A stretch of DNA of 24,630 nucleotides from a virus. The DNA lies in the IMG/VR virus record IMGVR_UViG_3300008117_003597, positions 1 through 24,630 of that record, one strand, 5' to 3'. The position numbers were made by a program, and so were the translations under genes. Below the pieces are notes generated by a model. It saw only the letters and a program-made list of their open reading frames with translations, made no database searches and was not told the DNA's origin. Positions 1-5,726 of this stretch are shown here, piece by piece (the stretch's first letter is position 1; each line of letters opens with the position of its first letter).

Positions 1-1182
1 TATTTCTTCTGGTGTTGGTCCAGGCAGATCAATAAACGTTACATTGGCAATTAAAATTTTTCCTACTCCTGGAACTGGATCTCCAAACACATCGTTGTTT
101 GCATAAATTACGGTTGTTGTTTCTCCACTATGTGAGGCTGTTAGGGTATCTGTCACAAGTGCTCCGTAATTTCCATCATTAGGATCACCATACCATGCTG
201 TAATTGTTTCTATCATTTTCCCAGATGGGGCATTGATACTAAATGATCCATTTTCGTCTACTCTGTAAGTATAATTAAATGGTAGGGGTGCTGCAACGTA
301 AGGCTCTGGAGCGGGTGCTACATATGTAGAACCAGTAACAACATTTGAATTTTCAGAGTAAAGAGCAAATGTATCATTGTCAGATCTGATATGAAATGAC
401 CATATAGTTCCTGCTGGCATAAGCCCATCTAGCAAGGAGTGTTCGATTGTAATTGTTGTATTTAAGGAATTTGGTCCGCCAACATTTCCAGTAGCAATTC
501 CCCAGCCATTGCAACCAGTACAATTAAAACTAATCGCATATCTTTCTGGCTGAGTATTTCCAGTATTTGGAGGCTCCCAACTTAACACTGTTGATGTTTC
601 TCCACTGCTAATTGTTAAATTTCTTGGGGCACCTATTGTTTTTACTACAGGTGCAACCTGAGTTGTGCTAAATACAGATGATGGGACTACTACCCAACCA
701 TCTCCAATATTCCATTGAAGACTACCATTTGATCCTCCGCCATTTTCATAAAACCATACGTCTATTGGAACCCAATCATTATTTGTCATGGCATATGAAA
801 CTGGCAAGCCACACTGTCCGCCTCTATCAAACCAGTTGTTTACGATTAGCTGTCCATTAATGTATAGTCTCATGCCATCATCAGAGCATGCTCTAAATTG
901 TACAGTTAAGCCATTTGTTTGTTGTAAATATCCAGACCAATGATATTGATAGTCTTCTGAAACTCCTAATGGGCCGCTACTTCCATCATTAAAATCTATA
1001 TAAGGAACAACTCCAAGAGATTGTCCCGTTGTGTTACATCCCTCTGGGGGAGATTGATTATAGTACCATCCACAATTGTATGCTTCTAGATTTAAGCCCT
1101 GCACAGCATTTGCCGCTGGAATTGCAAGAAGCCAGCCAAATGAAAGTAGGCTGGCAAGTAGTAATCTAAACTTTCTGCTCAA
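1..1182 (-). CDS. Secreted PA14/fibronectin type III protein (partial, runs off window)
   Basis: The first 394 residues are visible and the reading frame stays open to position 1. The start is a TTG (1182-1180), preceded by AGGAG seven bases upstream; no ATG fits better. Residues 1-26 form a typical Sec signal peptide: basic SRKFR, a hydrophobic core, then a predicted cut after AANA. Residues about 30-165 resemble a PA14 domain, with the hallmark SDDGMRLYINGQ near residue 95 followed by a NNW turn; such domains often bind carbohydrate. Residues about 180-285 resemble a fibronectin type III domain. The remainder is beta-rich, with no catalytic motif seen. Export through the host Sec pathway is unusual for a virion protein, so a host-surface or secreted role is as likely as a tail role. 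An extended -10 element at 1224-1232 probably drives it. Domain calls are by eye. Confidence 0.75.
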   Translation of the reverse strand, partial: MSRKFRLLLASLLSFGWLLAIPAANAVQGLNLEAYNCGWYYNQSPPEGCNTTGQSLGVVPYIDFNDGSSGPLGVSEDYQYHWSGYLQQTNGLTVQFRACSDDGMRLYINGQLIVNNWFDRGGQCGLPVSYAMTNNDWVPIDVWFYENGGGSNGSLQWNIGDGWVVVPSSVFSTTQVAPVVKTIGAPRNLTISSGETSTVLSWEPPNTGNTQPERYAISFNCTGCNGWGIATGNVGGPNSLNTTITIEHSLLDGLMPAGTIWSFHIRSDNDTFALYSENSNVVTGSTYVAPAPEPYVAAPLPFNYTYRVDENGSFSINAPSGKMIETITAWYGDPNDGNYGALVTDTLTASHSGETTTVIYANNDVFGDPVPGVGKILIANVTFIDLPGPTPEEI

Positions 1183-1223
1183 TTAGGATCTCCTAAGTAA
1201 CACACTTGTTGCATTACATAGTA

Positions 1224-1232
1224 ATTATATCA
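1224..1232 (-). promoter_or_regulatory. Candidate extended -10 promoter for the PA14 gene
   Basis: The minus strand reads TGATATAAT, a perfect extended -10 (TG-N-TATAAT). It sits in the short gap between the FmdB-like gene and the TTG start at 1182. Transcription would begin near 1217 and give a leader of about 35 bases containing the AGGAG site. No good -35 is visible at the usual spacing, as is common with extended -10 promoters. Confidence 0.6.
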
Positions 1233-1246
1233 GATTTAAGTTTTAA

Positions 1247-1435
1247 TTACTTAGGATTATCGGTTTTATAAAAGCCTTGGCCCTTAAATTGTATGCCAAA
1301 TGGGGTGAAGTGTCTAGACATTAAAGACTCACACTCTTCACAAACATATCCTGGGTCATCCTCAGAGATAGATCTTGTCACAGAAAGAAGTGCATGTGAC
1401 TCATCCTCTGTACACTTATACTCATATACTGGCAT
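1247..1435 (-). CDS. FmdB-type zinc ribbon protein
   Basis: A 62-residue protein that opens with MPVYEYKC, the signature N-terminus of the FmdB/Zn-ribbon_8 family. Only the second cysteine pair (CEEC, residues 32-35) is a clean CXXC. The first knuckle keeps a single cysteine (C8), followed by acidic residues and a histidine where the second cysteine usually sits, so metal binding may be altered. The end, with FKGQGFYKTD, also fits the family. The family is described as putative regulatory proteins without a firm biochemical function. It overlaps the preceding hydroxylase-like gene by 14 bases, which suggests coupled translation. Confidence 0.8.
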   Translation of the reverse strand: MPVYEYKCTEDESHALLSVTRSISEDDPGYVCEECESLMSRHFTPFGIQFKGQGFYKTDNPK

Positions 1436-2015
1436 TATTAGAATTAACCCCTATCATTGGCATAACGTCTATAAGTAAATGTACTCTATTTTCAACACCT
1501 TCATTTTTAACAGAATGTGGTTTAGAATTATTAATTTCCCAACACTCTCCCGCCTTCATATTTTTTACTTCATCTCCTACCTGGAAATAAACATTTTTAT
1601 TTGTAATAATTGGTATATGAAATCTTCTAACTATATCCAAATAATCCCCACTGTCTTGATGTTGCAATATCTCTTTATTTCCTGGAAGATTAATCAAAAC
1701 TACTTTACCCATTTTACCACCAATAATTGATTCTAAATAATTTACTATTGGCTTAACAATTTCCCACAATTCTATATCTAAATATCTAGACTCTGGCATG
1801 TATTTATCTTCATACTGCCAGTCATTTGAGTGTTCAATTAAAAAATATGTATGGGTACTTTTATGAGGCCAATACATATCTTGACGAGAAGTATCAATAA
1901 ACCACTCTGAATTTAATAATCTAACTTTATTCTCTATTTCTGAAATGTCAAAAGTTTTATGAAGTTTAAAATTAAATTCTTCATTTTGTTTATTAAAATA
2001 TCCTACACTTCGCAT
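1422..2015 (-). CDS. Aspartyl/asparaginyl beta-hydroxylase-like 2-oxoglutarate oxygenase
   Basis: A 197-residue protein whose second half carries the Fe(II)/2-oxoglutarate facial triad in order. HQD (H119, D121) is followed by HSV (H167) and then NRVHL, whose R177 would bind 2-oxoglutarate. RRFHIPI (130-136) and the stretch KAGECWEINN before H167 match the aspartyl/asparaginyl beta-hydroxylase cupin, where the protein is nearly as short as the catalytic core. Family members hydroxylate Asp, Asn or Pro side chains, or small molecules; the substrate here is unknown. The start ATG has GAGG eight bases upstream. It is followed by, and overlaps, the FmdB-like gene. A neighbouring secreted PA14 protein is a possible but unproven target. 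Confidence 0.75.
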   Translation of the reverse strand: MRSVGYFNKQNEEFNFKLHKTFDISEIENKVRLLNSEWFIDTSRQDMYWPHKSTHTYFLIEHSNDWQYEDKYMPESRYLDIELWEIVKPIVNYLESIIGGKMGKVVLINLPGNKEILQHQDSGDYLDIVRRFHIPIITNKNVYFQVGDEVKNMKAGECWEINNSKPHSVKNEGVENRVHLLIDVMPMIGVNSNNASI

Positions 2016-2086
2016 TATTAAGACCTCTTTATTTTAGTGAGCCTTTTAAAGACTTGCTCAGGTCTCCTTCGGTAGCGAATCGAAGA

Positions 2087-2503
2087 TTATTTAATTTTTA
2101 GAATCTTTGGCTTCTTCTCTGCTGGAACATTTCTAATTACTCTGATATGTAGCATACCATCCTTAAGTTCAACATTAGAAACTTCCATGTACTCGCTTAG
2201 TTCAAAGATTCTAGTAAATTTACGTGCAGCTATTCCTTTATGAACAACCTCTGCATCAATTACCTCTGTGATTTCACCAGTAATCCAAAGACTTCCGTCC
2301 TCTATAGATACTGTTAAATCATCTTTTGTAAACCCAGCAACTGCTAGAGTTAGCTGATAGTTATCTTCGTCTAACTTAAGTAAATCATACGGCGGGAAAG
2401 CAGTATTGTTTACCCTACTTAGACTATTAAATCGTTCCAACTCTCGGTTGAAACCAATAAAAAATGGATCCTTAAAAAGATCCATAGCAAATTGTGTTAC
2501 CAT
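2087..2503 (-). CDS. Hsp20/alpha-crystallin small heat shock protein
   Basis: A 138-residue protein with the layout of an IbpA-type small heat shock protein. It has an N-terminal arm beginning MVTQFAMDLF, then an alpha-crystallin domain from about residue 38 to 125, where YQLTLAVAGFTKDDL and the beta strand GSLWITGE are recognisable. The conserved A-x-x-x-G/N-G-x-L pattern appears as VELKDGMLHI near 111-120. The tail PKILKIK contains the I-x-I/V-like motif that mediates oligomer contacts. It would act as an ATP-independent holdase in the host cytoplasm. Small heat shock proteins are known in large phages, notably cyanophages. The start has a very strong site, AAGGAGG, seven bases upstream, and a promoter with both boxes at 2563-2591, which suggests high expression. 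Confidence 0.92.
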   Translation of the reverse strand: MVTQFAMDLFKDPFFIGFNRELERFNSLSRVNNTAFPPYDLLKLDEDNYQLTLAVAGFTKDDLTVSIEDGSLWITGEITEVIDAEVVHKGIAARKFTRIFELSEYMEVSNVELKDGMLHIRVIRNVPAEKKPKILKIK

Positions 2504-2562
2504 TTTATTCCTCCTTCAAGCGAATAAGTTATCTTAGGCCCTCTATTGAGCAGCCTTAATAT

Positions 2563-2591
2563 ATTATATCAAAGTATTTTTATCTTGTCTA
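2563..2591 (-). promoter_or_regulatory. Candidate promoter for hsp20 with -35 and extended -10
   Basis: On the minus strand TAGACA (2591-2586) is separated by 17 bases from TATAAT (2568-2563), which is preceded by TG one base away. Both boxes and the spacing match a sigma-70-type promoter. Transcription would start near 2556, leaving a leader of about 53 bases before the hsp20 start. Three further TATAAT copies lie just upstream. Confidence 0.7.
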
Positions 2592-2620
2592 TTATATCTA
2601 ATTTATTATACCTTATTATA
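2591..2620 (-). repeat. Cluster of three extra TATAAT boxes upstream of hsp20
   Basis: The minus strand reads TATAAT at 2596-2591, 2610-2605 and 2620-2615, in addition to the main box at 2568-2563. This intergenic stretch (2504-2660, 157 bases) is extremely AT-rich, so chance copies are possible. It may alternatively be a multi-start promoter. No terminator for the upstream gene is obvious here. Confidence 0.5.
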
Positions 2621-2660
2621 GTAATAAACTTTGCCCTTACGCACACATATAATCTGGTAT

Positions 2661-3443
2661 CTAATATTCTGTAAGCTTTTTAACCATAGAATGTATTCTA
2701 TGGGTTTCCTTATCTAATAAACTTGGTCTTATCATTATATCGGTAACTCCGTAATCTGATAATTTTTTTATAAATAAAATAACATAATCTTCTGTACCAG
2801 CTATACAATATTTTTGTTCATACGGCTTTAAGCCTTTAATGAAATTAAAGGCCTCCTCATTTGAGTCACGTATTACTATTATTGCAGAAACCATTTTGTT
2901 TTTTACATTACTATACTTATTCATATTTTCAAGGTAGTCATCCATCATGCACAAGCTATACTCACCATATTCTACAGCCGATTCTAAGCTATCAGCAGAA
3001 GTTCCAGATATTACTATCGAAGGAAACTTCTTATCAGACCTTATTCTCTTTAAAGCTGCCAGCCATTTTTTGGTGTACAAAACTCTATCGTGGTGTGTAT
3101 CTAATGGGTGAGATATTTCAATTAGATTATCAAGACTTTTTTCTTCTGGCAATATGTTTCCAGCCAAAACATTAAAAACAATTCTGTCTTCTTGTATCTC
3201 CTCAAACGCATCGTACATCATAGAAAAATATTCTGGGCTTAAAGCATAAGTTCTTACTGCTGGCATATATTTAATTTTTAAATCTTTATCTAGTATATTG
3301 GAGCATTTTATCCAATAATCTGGTAGCAATGAGTGATATACCATTAAAATAGAATAGTATCCAAACTTATCTAGGTCTTCAAACATTTGCTTTAGTGAAT
3401 TAATATCTGGGCTTGAATTAATATCCATCCAGCTGTATCTCAA
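2661..3443 (-). CDS. Luciferase-like flavin monooxygenase homologue (SsuD-like)
   Basis: A 260-residue protein that I read as a shortened member of the bacterial luciferase-like monooxygenase superfamily. Residues 60-96 run from MPAVRTYALSPEYF to IVFNVLAGN, which matches the SsuD-like pattern of an R-x-x-x-x-SP-x-x-x segment followed by N-V-x-x-G. SGTSADSLESAVEYGEY (146-162) matches the later segment at the flavin phosphate site. CIAGTEDYVILFI (213-225) followed by YGVTDIMIRPS matches the final barrel strands. Family enzymes use reduced flavin and oxygen; SsuD releases sulfite from alkanesulfonates. The usual length is 330-380 residues, so insertion segments are missing and activity is uncertain. 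The TTG start is supported by GGAG seven bases upstream. This is an uncommon type of phage cargo. Confidence 0.6.
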   Translation of the reverse strand: MRYSWMDINSSPDINSLKQMFEDLDKFGYYSILMVYHSLLPDYWIKCSNILDKDLKIKYMPAVRTYALSPEYFSMMYDAFEEIQEDRIVFNVLAGNILPEEKSLDNLIEISHPLDTHHDRVLYTKKWLAALKRIRSDKKFPSIVISGTSADSLESAVEYGEYSLCMMDDYLENMNKYSNVKNKMVSAIIVIRDSNEEAFNFIKGLKPYEQKYCIAGTEDYVILFIKKLSDYGVTDIMIRPSLLDKETHRIHSMVKKLTEY

Positions 3444-3476
3444 TTAAATACTCCAAACTAATAGATACCGATGTAC

Positions 3477-3884
3477 TTACTTTTTTGATTTAGCCCTAAT
3501 CTTTGCAAGTGCTTCAAAGTCTTTTACTTTAGTGTCTCCTAGATATCCCCAGGCGTACCCCTCAGAAATCATTTGCTCGTTTATAGAAATACTTGATCCA
3601 TCTAGATATACCCAGCCTAATATTCTTCCATATTTTTCTGAGCTATCCATTTTTTCTGTCTTTATCACAACGGTTTTAGCATCTTTAATTTTAGACTTAA
3701 GAAATTCTTTTGACTCAAGACCTAAAACTTTTTCTGCTTTATCTGATGTGCGACTTTCTGGAGTATCTATACCAGCAAGTCTCACTCTTTGAGAATAAGA
3801 TATGCTAAATCCTAAATCAATATCAACATCAATTGTATCTCCGTCAACAACATTAGTGACTTTCTTTACATAGTATTCAAACAT
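3477..3884 (-). CDS. Staphylococcal-nuclease-like (thermonuclease) protein
   Basis: A 135-residue SNase-fold protein without a signal peptide. VVDGDTIDV (12-20) supplies the calcium-binding aspartates. RVRLAGIDTPE (33-43) supplies R35, D40 and E43, and YGRILG (85-90) supplies R87. All the catalytic residues of the family are therefore present, at nearly the numbering of mature staphylococcal nuclease. It would cleave DNA or RNA in a calcium-dependent manner; in a phage it may help degrade host DNA or scavenge nucleotides. It starts inside the stop of the lysin gene (TAATG overlap), so the two are probably co-translated. Function in infection is inferred. Confidence 0.88.
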   Translation of the reverse strand: MFEYYVKKVTNVVDGDTIDVDIDLGFSISYSQRVRLAGIDTPESRTSDKAEKVLGLESKEFLKSKIKDAKTVVIKTEKMDSSEKYGRILGWVYLDGSSISINEQMISEGYAWGYLGDTKVKDFEALAKIRAKSKK

Positions 3885-4507
3885 TACTTTACAGCGGGAG
3901 GCTTAGCTCCACCACCTTTAGCTACAGGTTTAGCTGCAGGCTTAGCTGCTGCTTTCTTAGCTGGAGTTGCAGCCTTTGGCTTAACTGCTTGTCCAAATGC
4001 TGGTCTTCCAAATCCTACAATAAATACTGGCTGGCTCTTACGAAGCTTTGAACCATTCTTTTTCTTGTATGCACGATTCTTGAGACAGGCTTCTCCGCCA
4101 TTTCTCTGATCTCCCTTTTTATCTGCAGAAGTATTTCCTTCTGCAACGTCTACCGTTCCATCTGCATTCACTGCAGTAACAATTCCTACGTGAGAAATTC
4201 TATCGACGCCATCATTTGGGAAATCAAAATAACATATATCTCCAACTGCTGGGGCTGCTGTTTCTACTGGCTGCCATGTTCCTGCCTTAATAAATGCTTG
4301 TGCTCCCGCTGGAGTATAAACTGTATTTGGAACTTTTACTCCTGCTTCGTTAGCACACCACATTACGAATGATCCACACCATGGCTGAAAGTTAGCCTTG
4401 GCAAACTTTCCATACTTTGTTTCATTATCTTTTGGACCTTCAATGTATCCAATCTCTCCCAGTGCTACTTCTACTAGTCTTGCTGCTGATCCTTGTACTG
4501 CTGTCAT
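3884..4507 (-). CDS. CHAP-domain endolysin with Lys/Ala/Pro-rich tail
   Basis: A 207-residue protein with a CHAP (NlpC/P60-like) amidase/peptidase domain at residues about 8-168. WCGSFVMWC carries the catalytic cysteine C44, ISHVGIV carries H106, and the polar residue lies in VAEGN (122-126). The enzyme would cut peptidoglycan cross-links or stem peptides at lysis or entry. Residues 172-207 are a low-complexity tail of Ala, Lys and Pro repeats, strongly basic and resembling histone H1 tails, in the position where lysins usually carry a wall-binding domain. No signal peptide is seen and no holin is identifiable in the window. The start has GGGAGG eight bases upstream, and an extended -10 lies at 4540-4548. 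It could instead be a tail-associated hydrolase. Confidence 0.85.
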   Translation of the reverse strand: MTAVQGSAARLVEVALGEIGYIEGPKDNETKYGKFAKANFQPWCGSFVMWCANEAGVKVPNTVYTPAGAQAFIKAGTWQPVETAAPAVGDICYFDFPNDGVDRISHVGIVTAVNADGTVDVAEGNTSADKKGDQRNGGEACLKNRAYKKKNGSKLRKSQPVFIVGFGRPAFGQAVKPKAATPAKKAAAKPAAKPVAKGGGAKPPAVK

Positions 4508-4539
4508 TTTGATTTCCTCCCAGAAATTTTATTATATTT

Positions 4540-4548
4540 ATTATACCA
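4540..4548 (-). promoter_or_regulatory. Candidate extended -10 promoter for the lysin gene
   Basis: The minus strand reads TGGTATAAT between the tRNA-Arg gene and the lysin start. Transcription would begin near 4533, about 26 bases before the ATG. The -35 position falls inside the tRNA and shows no match, so it would depend on the extended -10. Confidence 0.55.
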
Positions 4549-4560
4549 TTTAATATTTTG

Positions 4561-4633
4561 TGCCCTCGGCTGGAATCGAACCAGCGACCTGCGGATTAGA
4601 AGTCCGTTGCTCTATCCCCTGAGCTACGAAGGC
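4561..4633 (-). tRNA. tRNA-Arg (anticodon TCT)
   Basis: A 73-base cloverleaf. The acceptor stem GCCTTCG pairs with CGAGGGC (one G-U pair), the D stem is GCTC/GAGC, and the anticodon loop is CTTCTAA with TCT in positions 34-36. The T arm GCTGG-TTCGAAT-CCAGC is perfect and the discriminator is A. The only flaw is an A-C pair at the top of the anticodon stem. It reads AGA and probably AGG, codons frequent in this AT-rich genome. CCA is not encoded. Confidence 0.93.
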
Positions 4634-4637
4634 ATTT

Positions 4638-4934
4638 TTATATGTCATCCTCAATAGGAATGATTCCGTATTCTTTGGCAACCATCCTGCCTTCTTCTGT
4701 TAACTCAAACTCTGCCTCTAAATTTTCATTGTATGTTATGTTTACTAGGCCCATATCAAATAGCTCCATGAATATCTTATCAATTTCTTCTACGTGAACC
4801 TCCCACAACTCTGGGGCAAGGTCCTTAGCCAGATCAGTTATTTTAAATATAAACTCGCCATCTTCCTCTATACCAACAACCTCAATAACACCCATTTGAA
4901 GATACTCGTACATCTTGTCGTCGCTGTCTTCCAT
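4638..4934 (-). CDS. Acidic winged-helix-like protein of unknown function
   Basis: A 98-residue acidic protein. The reading frame extends upstream to a GTG at 4994, but that codon lies inside a tRNA gene. I therefore start at the ATG at 4934, which follows the tRNA and has AAAGG about six bases upstream. Residues about 27-85 (FKITDLAKDL, then a helix, then a strand and ELTEEGRMVAKEYGI) suggest a winged-helix fold, in which the final EEG-K segment is typical. No catalytic motif is seen. It lies between two tRNA genes and its stop is only four bases from the tRNA-Arg 5' end, so all three are probably one transcript that is processed. Confidence 0.7.
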   Translation of the reverse strand: MEDSDDKMYEYLQMGVIEVVGIEEDGEFIFKITDLAKDLAPELWEVHVEEIDKIFMELFDMGLVNITYNENLEAEFELTEEGRMVAKEYGIIPIEDDI

Positions 4935-4947
4935 GTCTACCTTTCTG

Positions 4948-5020
4948 TACCCCCAGTGGGATTCGAACCTACGCTGTATGGATTTTAAGTCCACTGCCTC
5001 TACCGCTGGGCTATGAGGGC
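4948..5020 (-). tRNA. tRNA with anticodon TAA (Leu codon UUA), short variable arm
   Basis: A 73-base cloverleaf: acceptor GCCCTCA pairing with TGGGGGT (two G-U pairs), D stem GCC/GGC, and anticodon stem TGGA/TCCA with loop CTTAAAA, so the anticodon is TAA. The T loop is TTCGAAT and the discriminator is A. The anticodon reads UUA, a leucine codon. However, the variable region is only five bases (ACAGC), whereas normal tRNA-Leu is class II with a long variable arm. The T stem has an A-C mismatch and the D stem a C-A mismatch. Identity and function are therefore uncertain. Confidence 0.8.
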
Positions 5021-5028
5021 CTAACGTA

Positions 5029-5057
5029 ATTGTATCAGATATTTTAAAATATTTAAA
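5029..5057 (-). promoter_or_regulatory. Candidate promoter for the TAA-anticodon tRNA
   Basis: The minus strand has TTTAAA (5057-5052), 17 bases, then TACAAT (5034-5029) preceded by TG one base away. Transcription would start near 5022, just before the tRNA at 5020. It lies in the 43-base gap after the sulfotransferase-like gene. Confidence 0.5.
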
Positions 5058-5063
5058 GAGTTT

Positions 5064-5636
5064 TTAAAAACTTATACATCTTGATTTTGCAAGGGAGTAC
5101 AGTCTATAATGCTCAGAAAGATCCATTTGTTTTACATAATCCATATAATTGTTGTAATCTAAATCACCTTTTGAGCTAATTAGTTTAAATGAGTTTTGTG
5201 TCTTTGAATACCAATCTTTGTAATCTTTAACTGAATCAGTTACAAAATTTATATCGCCGTTAAACTCTTTACATATATGCTCTACGATCTTGCTAGTGTT
5301 ATTAACCAAGTCTTCAAAGCGAAAAAACATCGATGCTTTATCTAAAACAAAATTATAATGCTCTATGTATTGATCTGGCCTATACCAAGCAAGTCCGTTT
5401 TTTTCCATTGTGTTTATTGATGAAATGCAATCTACTGGGTTTCTAACTATTGTTATTATTGGATCCGATAACATTTTTTGGTAAAGAATTTCTTTAGGAT
5501 CATTTGCTTCTTTCATATCGTAATGAATGAAATTAACTTTTAAATCTGTATTTGTATTTATATACCAATATAGCCAATGTCTGCCCGATCTAGGGTATGT
5601 CAACATAGTTATATTATTATCTTTGCTTACATCCAT
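5064..5636 (-). CDS. Small sulfotransferase-like protein (PAPS-dependent)
   Basis: A 190-residue protein with the two signature sites of PAPS-dependent sulfotransferases. The 5'-phosphosulfate loop TYPRSGRHW lies at 13-21, where the lysine of the usual TYPKSGTTW is replaced by arginine. The 3'-phosphate site IVRNPVDCISS lies at 63-73 with R65 and S72. It would transfer sulfate from PAPS to a hydroxyl or amine on a sugar, lipid or peptide; the acceptor is unknown. At 190 residues it is shorter than the usual 250-300, with the C-terminal part reduced. It sits immediately downstream of tRNA-Met/Ile2 and beside a carbamoyltransferase, which suggests glycan decoration. Confidence 0.8.
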   Translation of the reverse strand: MDVSKDNNITMLTYPRSGRHWLYWYINTNTDLKVNFIHYDMKEANDPKEILYQKMLSDPIITIVRNPVDCISSINTMEKNGLAWYRPDQYIEHYNFVLDKASMFFRFEDLVNNTSKIVEHICKEFNGDINFVTDSVKDYKDWYSKTQNSFKLISSKGDLDYNNYMDYVKQMDLSEHYRLYSLAKSRCISF

Positions 5637-5652
5637 TATATTTCTCTTTCTG

Positions 5653-5726
5653 TGCGGAATGTAGGACTTGAACCTACGATTACCGAATTATGAGTTCGGG
5701 GCTTTAACCAACTAAGCTAATTCCGC
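5653..5726 (-). tRNA. tRNA with anticodon CAT (elongator Met or Ile2)
   Basis: A 74-base cloverleaf with all four stems perfectly paired: GCGGAAT/ATTCCGC, GCTT/AAGC, CCGAA/TTCGG and GTAGG/CCTAC. The loop is CTCATAA, so the anticodon is CAT, and the discriminator is A. The G1-C72 pair rules out an initiator tRNA. It is either elongator Met or, if the C is modified to lysidine, tRNA-Ile2 reading AUA; the latter would suit the AT-rich codon use. Its first ten bases overlap the end of the carbamoyltransferase gene. Confidence 0.93.

Noticed and set aside
2040-2086. Rho-independent terminator after hsp20
   Set aside because: A five-base stem (CTTCG with CGAAG) exists, but the loop is nine bases and no T tract follows on the minus strand.
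2861-3175. A 104-codon plus-strand open frame
   Set aside because: Antisense to the luciferase-like gene; composition is hydrophobic and cysteine-rich as expected for a reverse-strand shadow.
4935-4994. Upstream GTG extension of the acidic protein
   Set aside because: The extension lies in the TAA-anticodon tRNA sequence; the ATG at 4934 with its own ribosome site is a better start.
4948-5020. Ochre suppressor tRNA
   Set aside because: The anticodon is TAA, which reads UUA. A suppressor of UAA stop codons would need the anticodon TTA.
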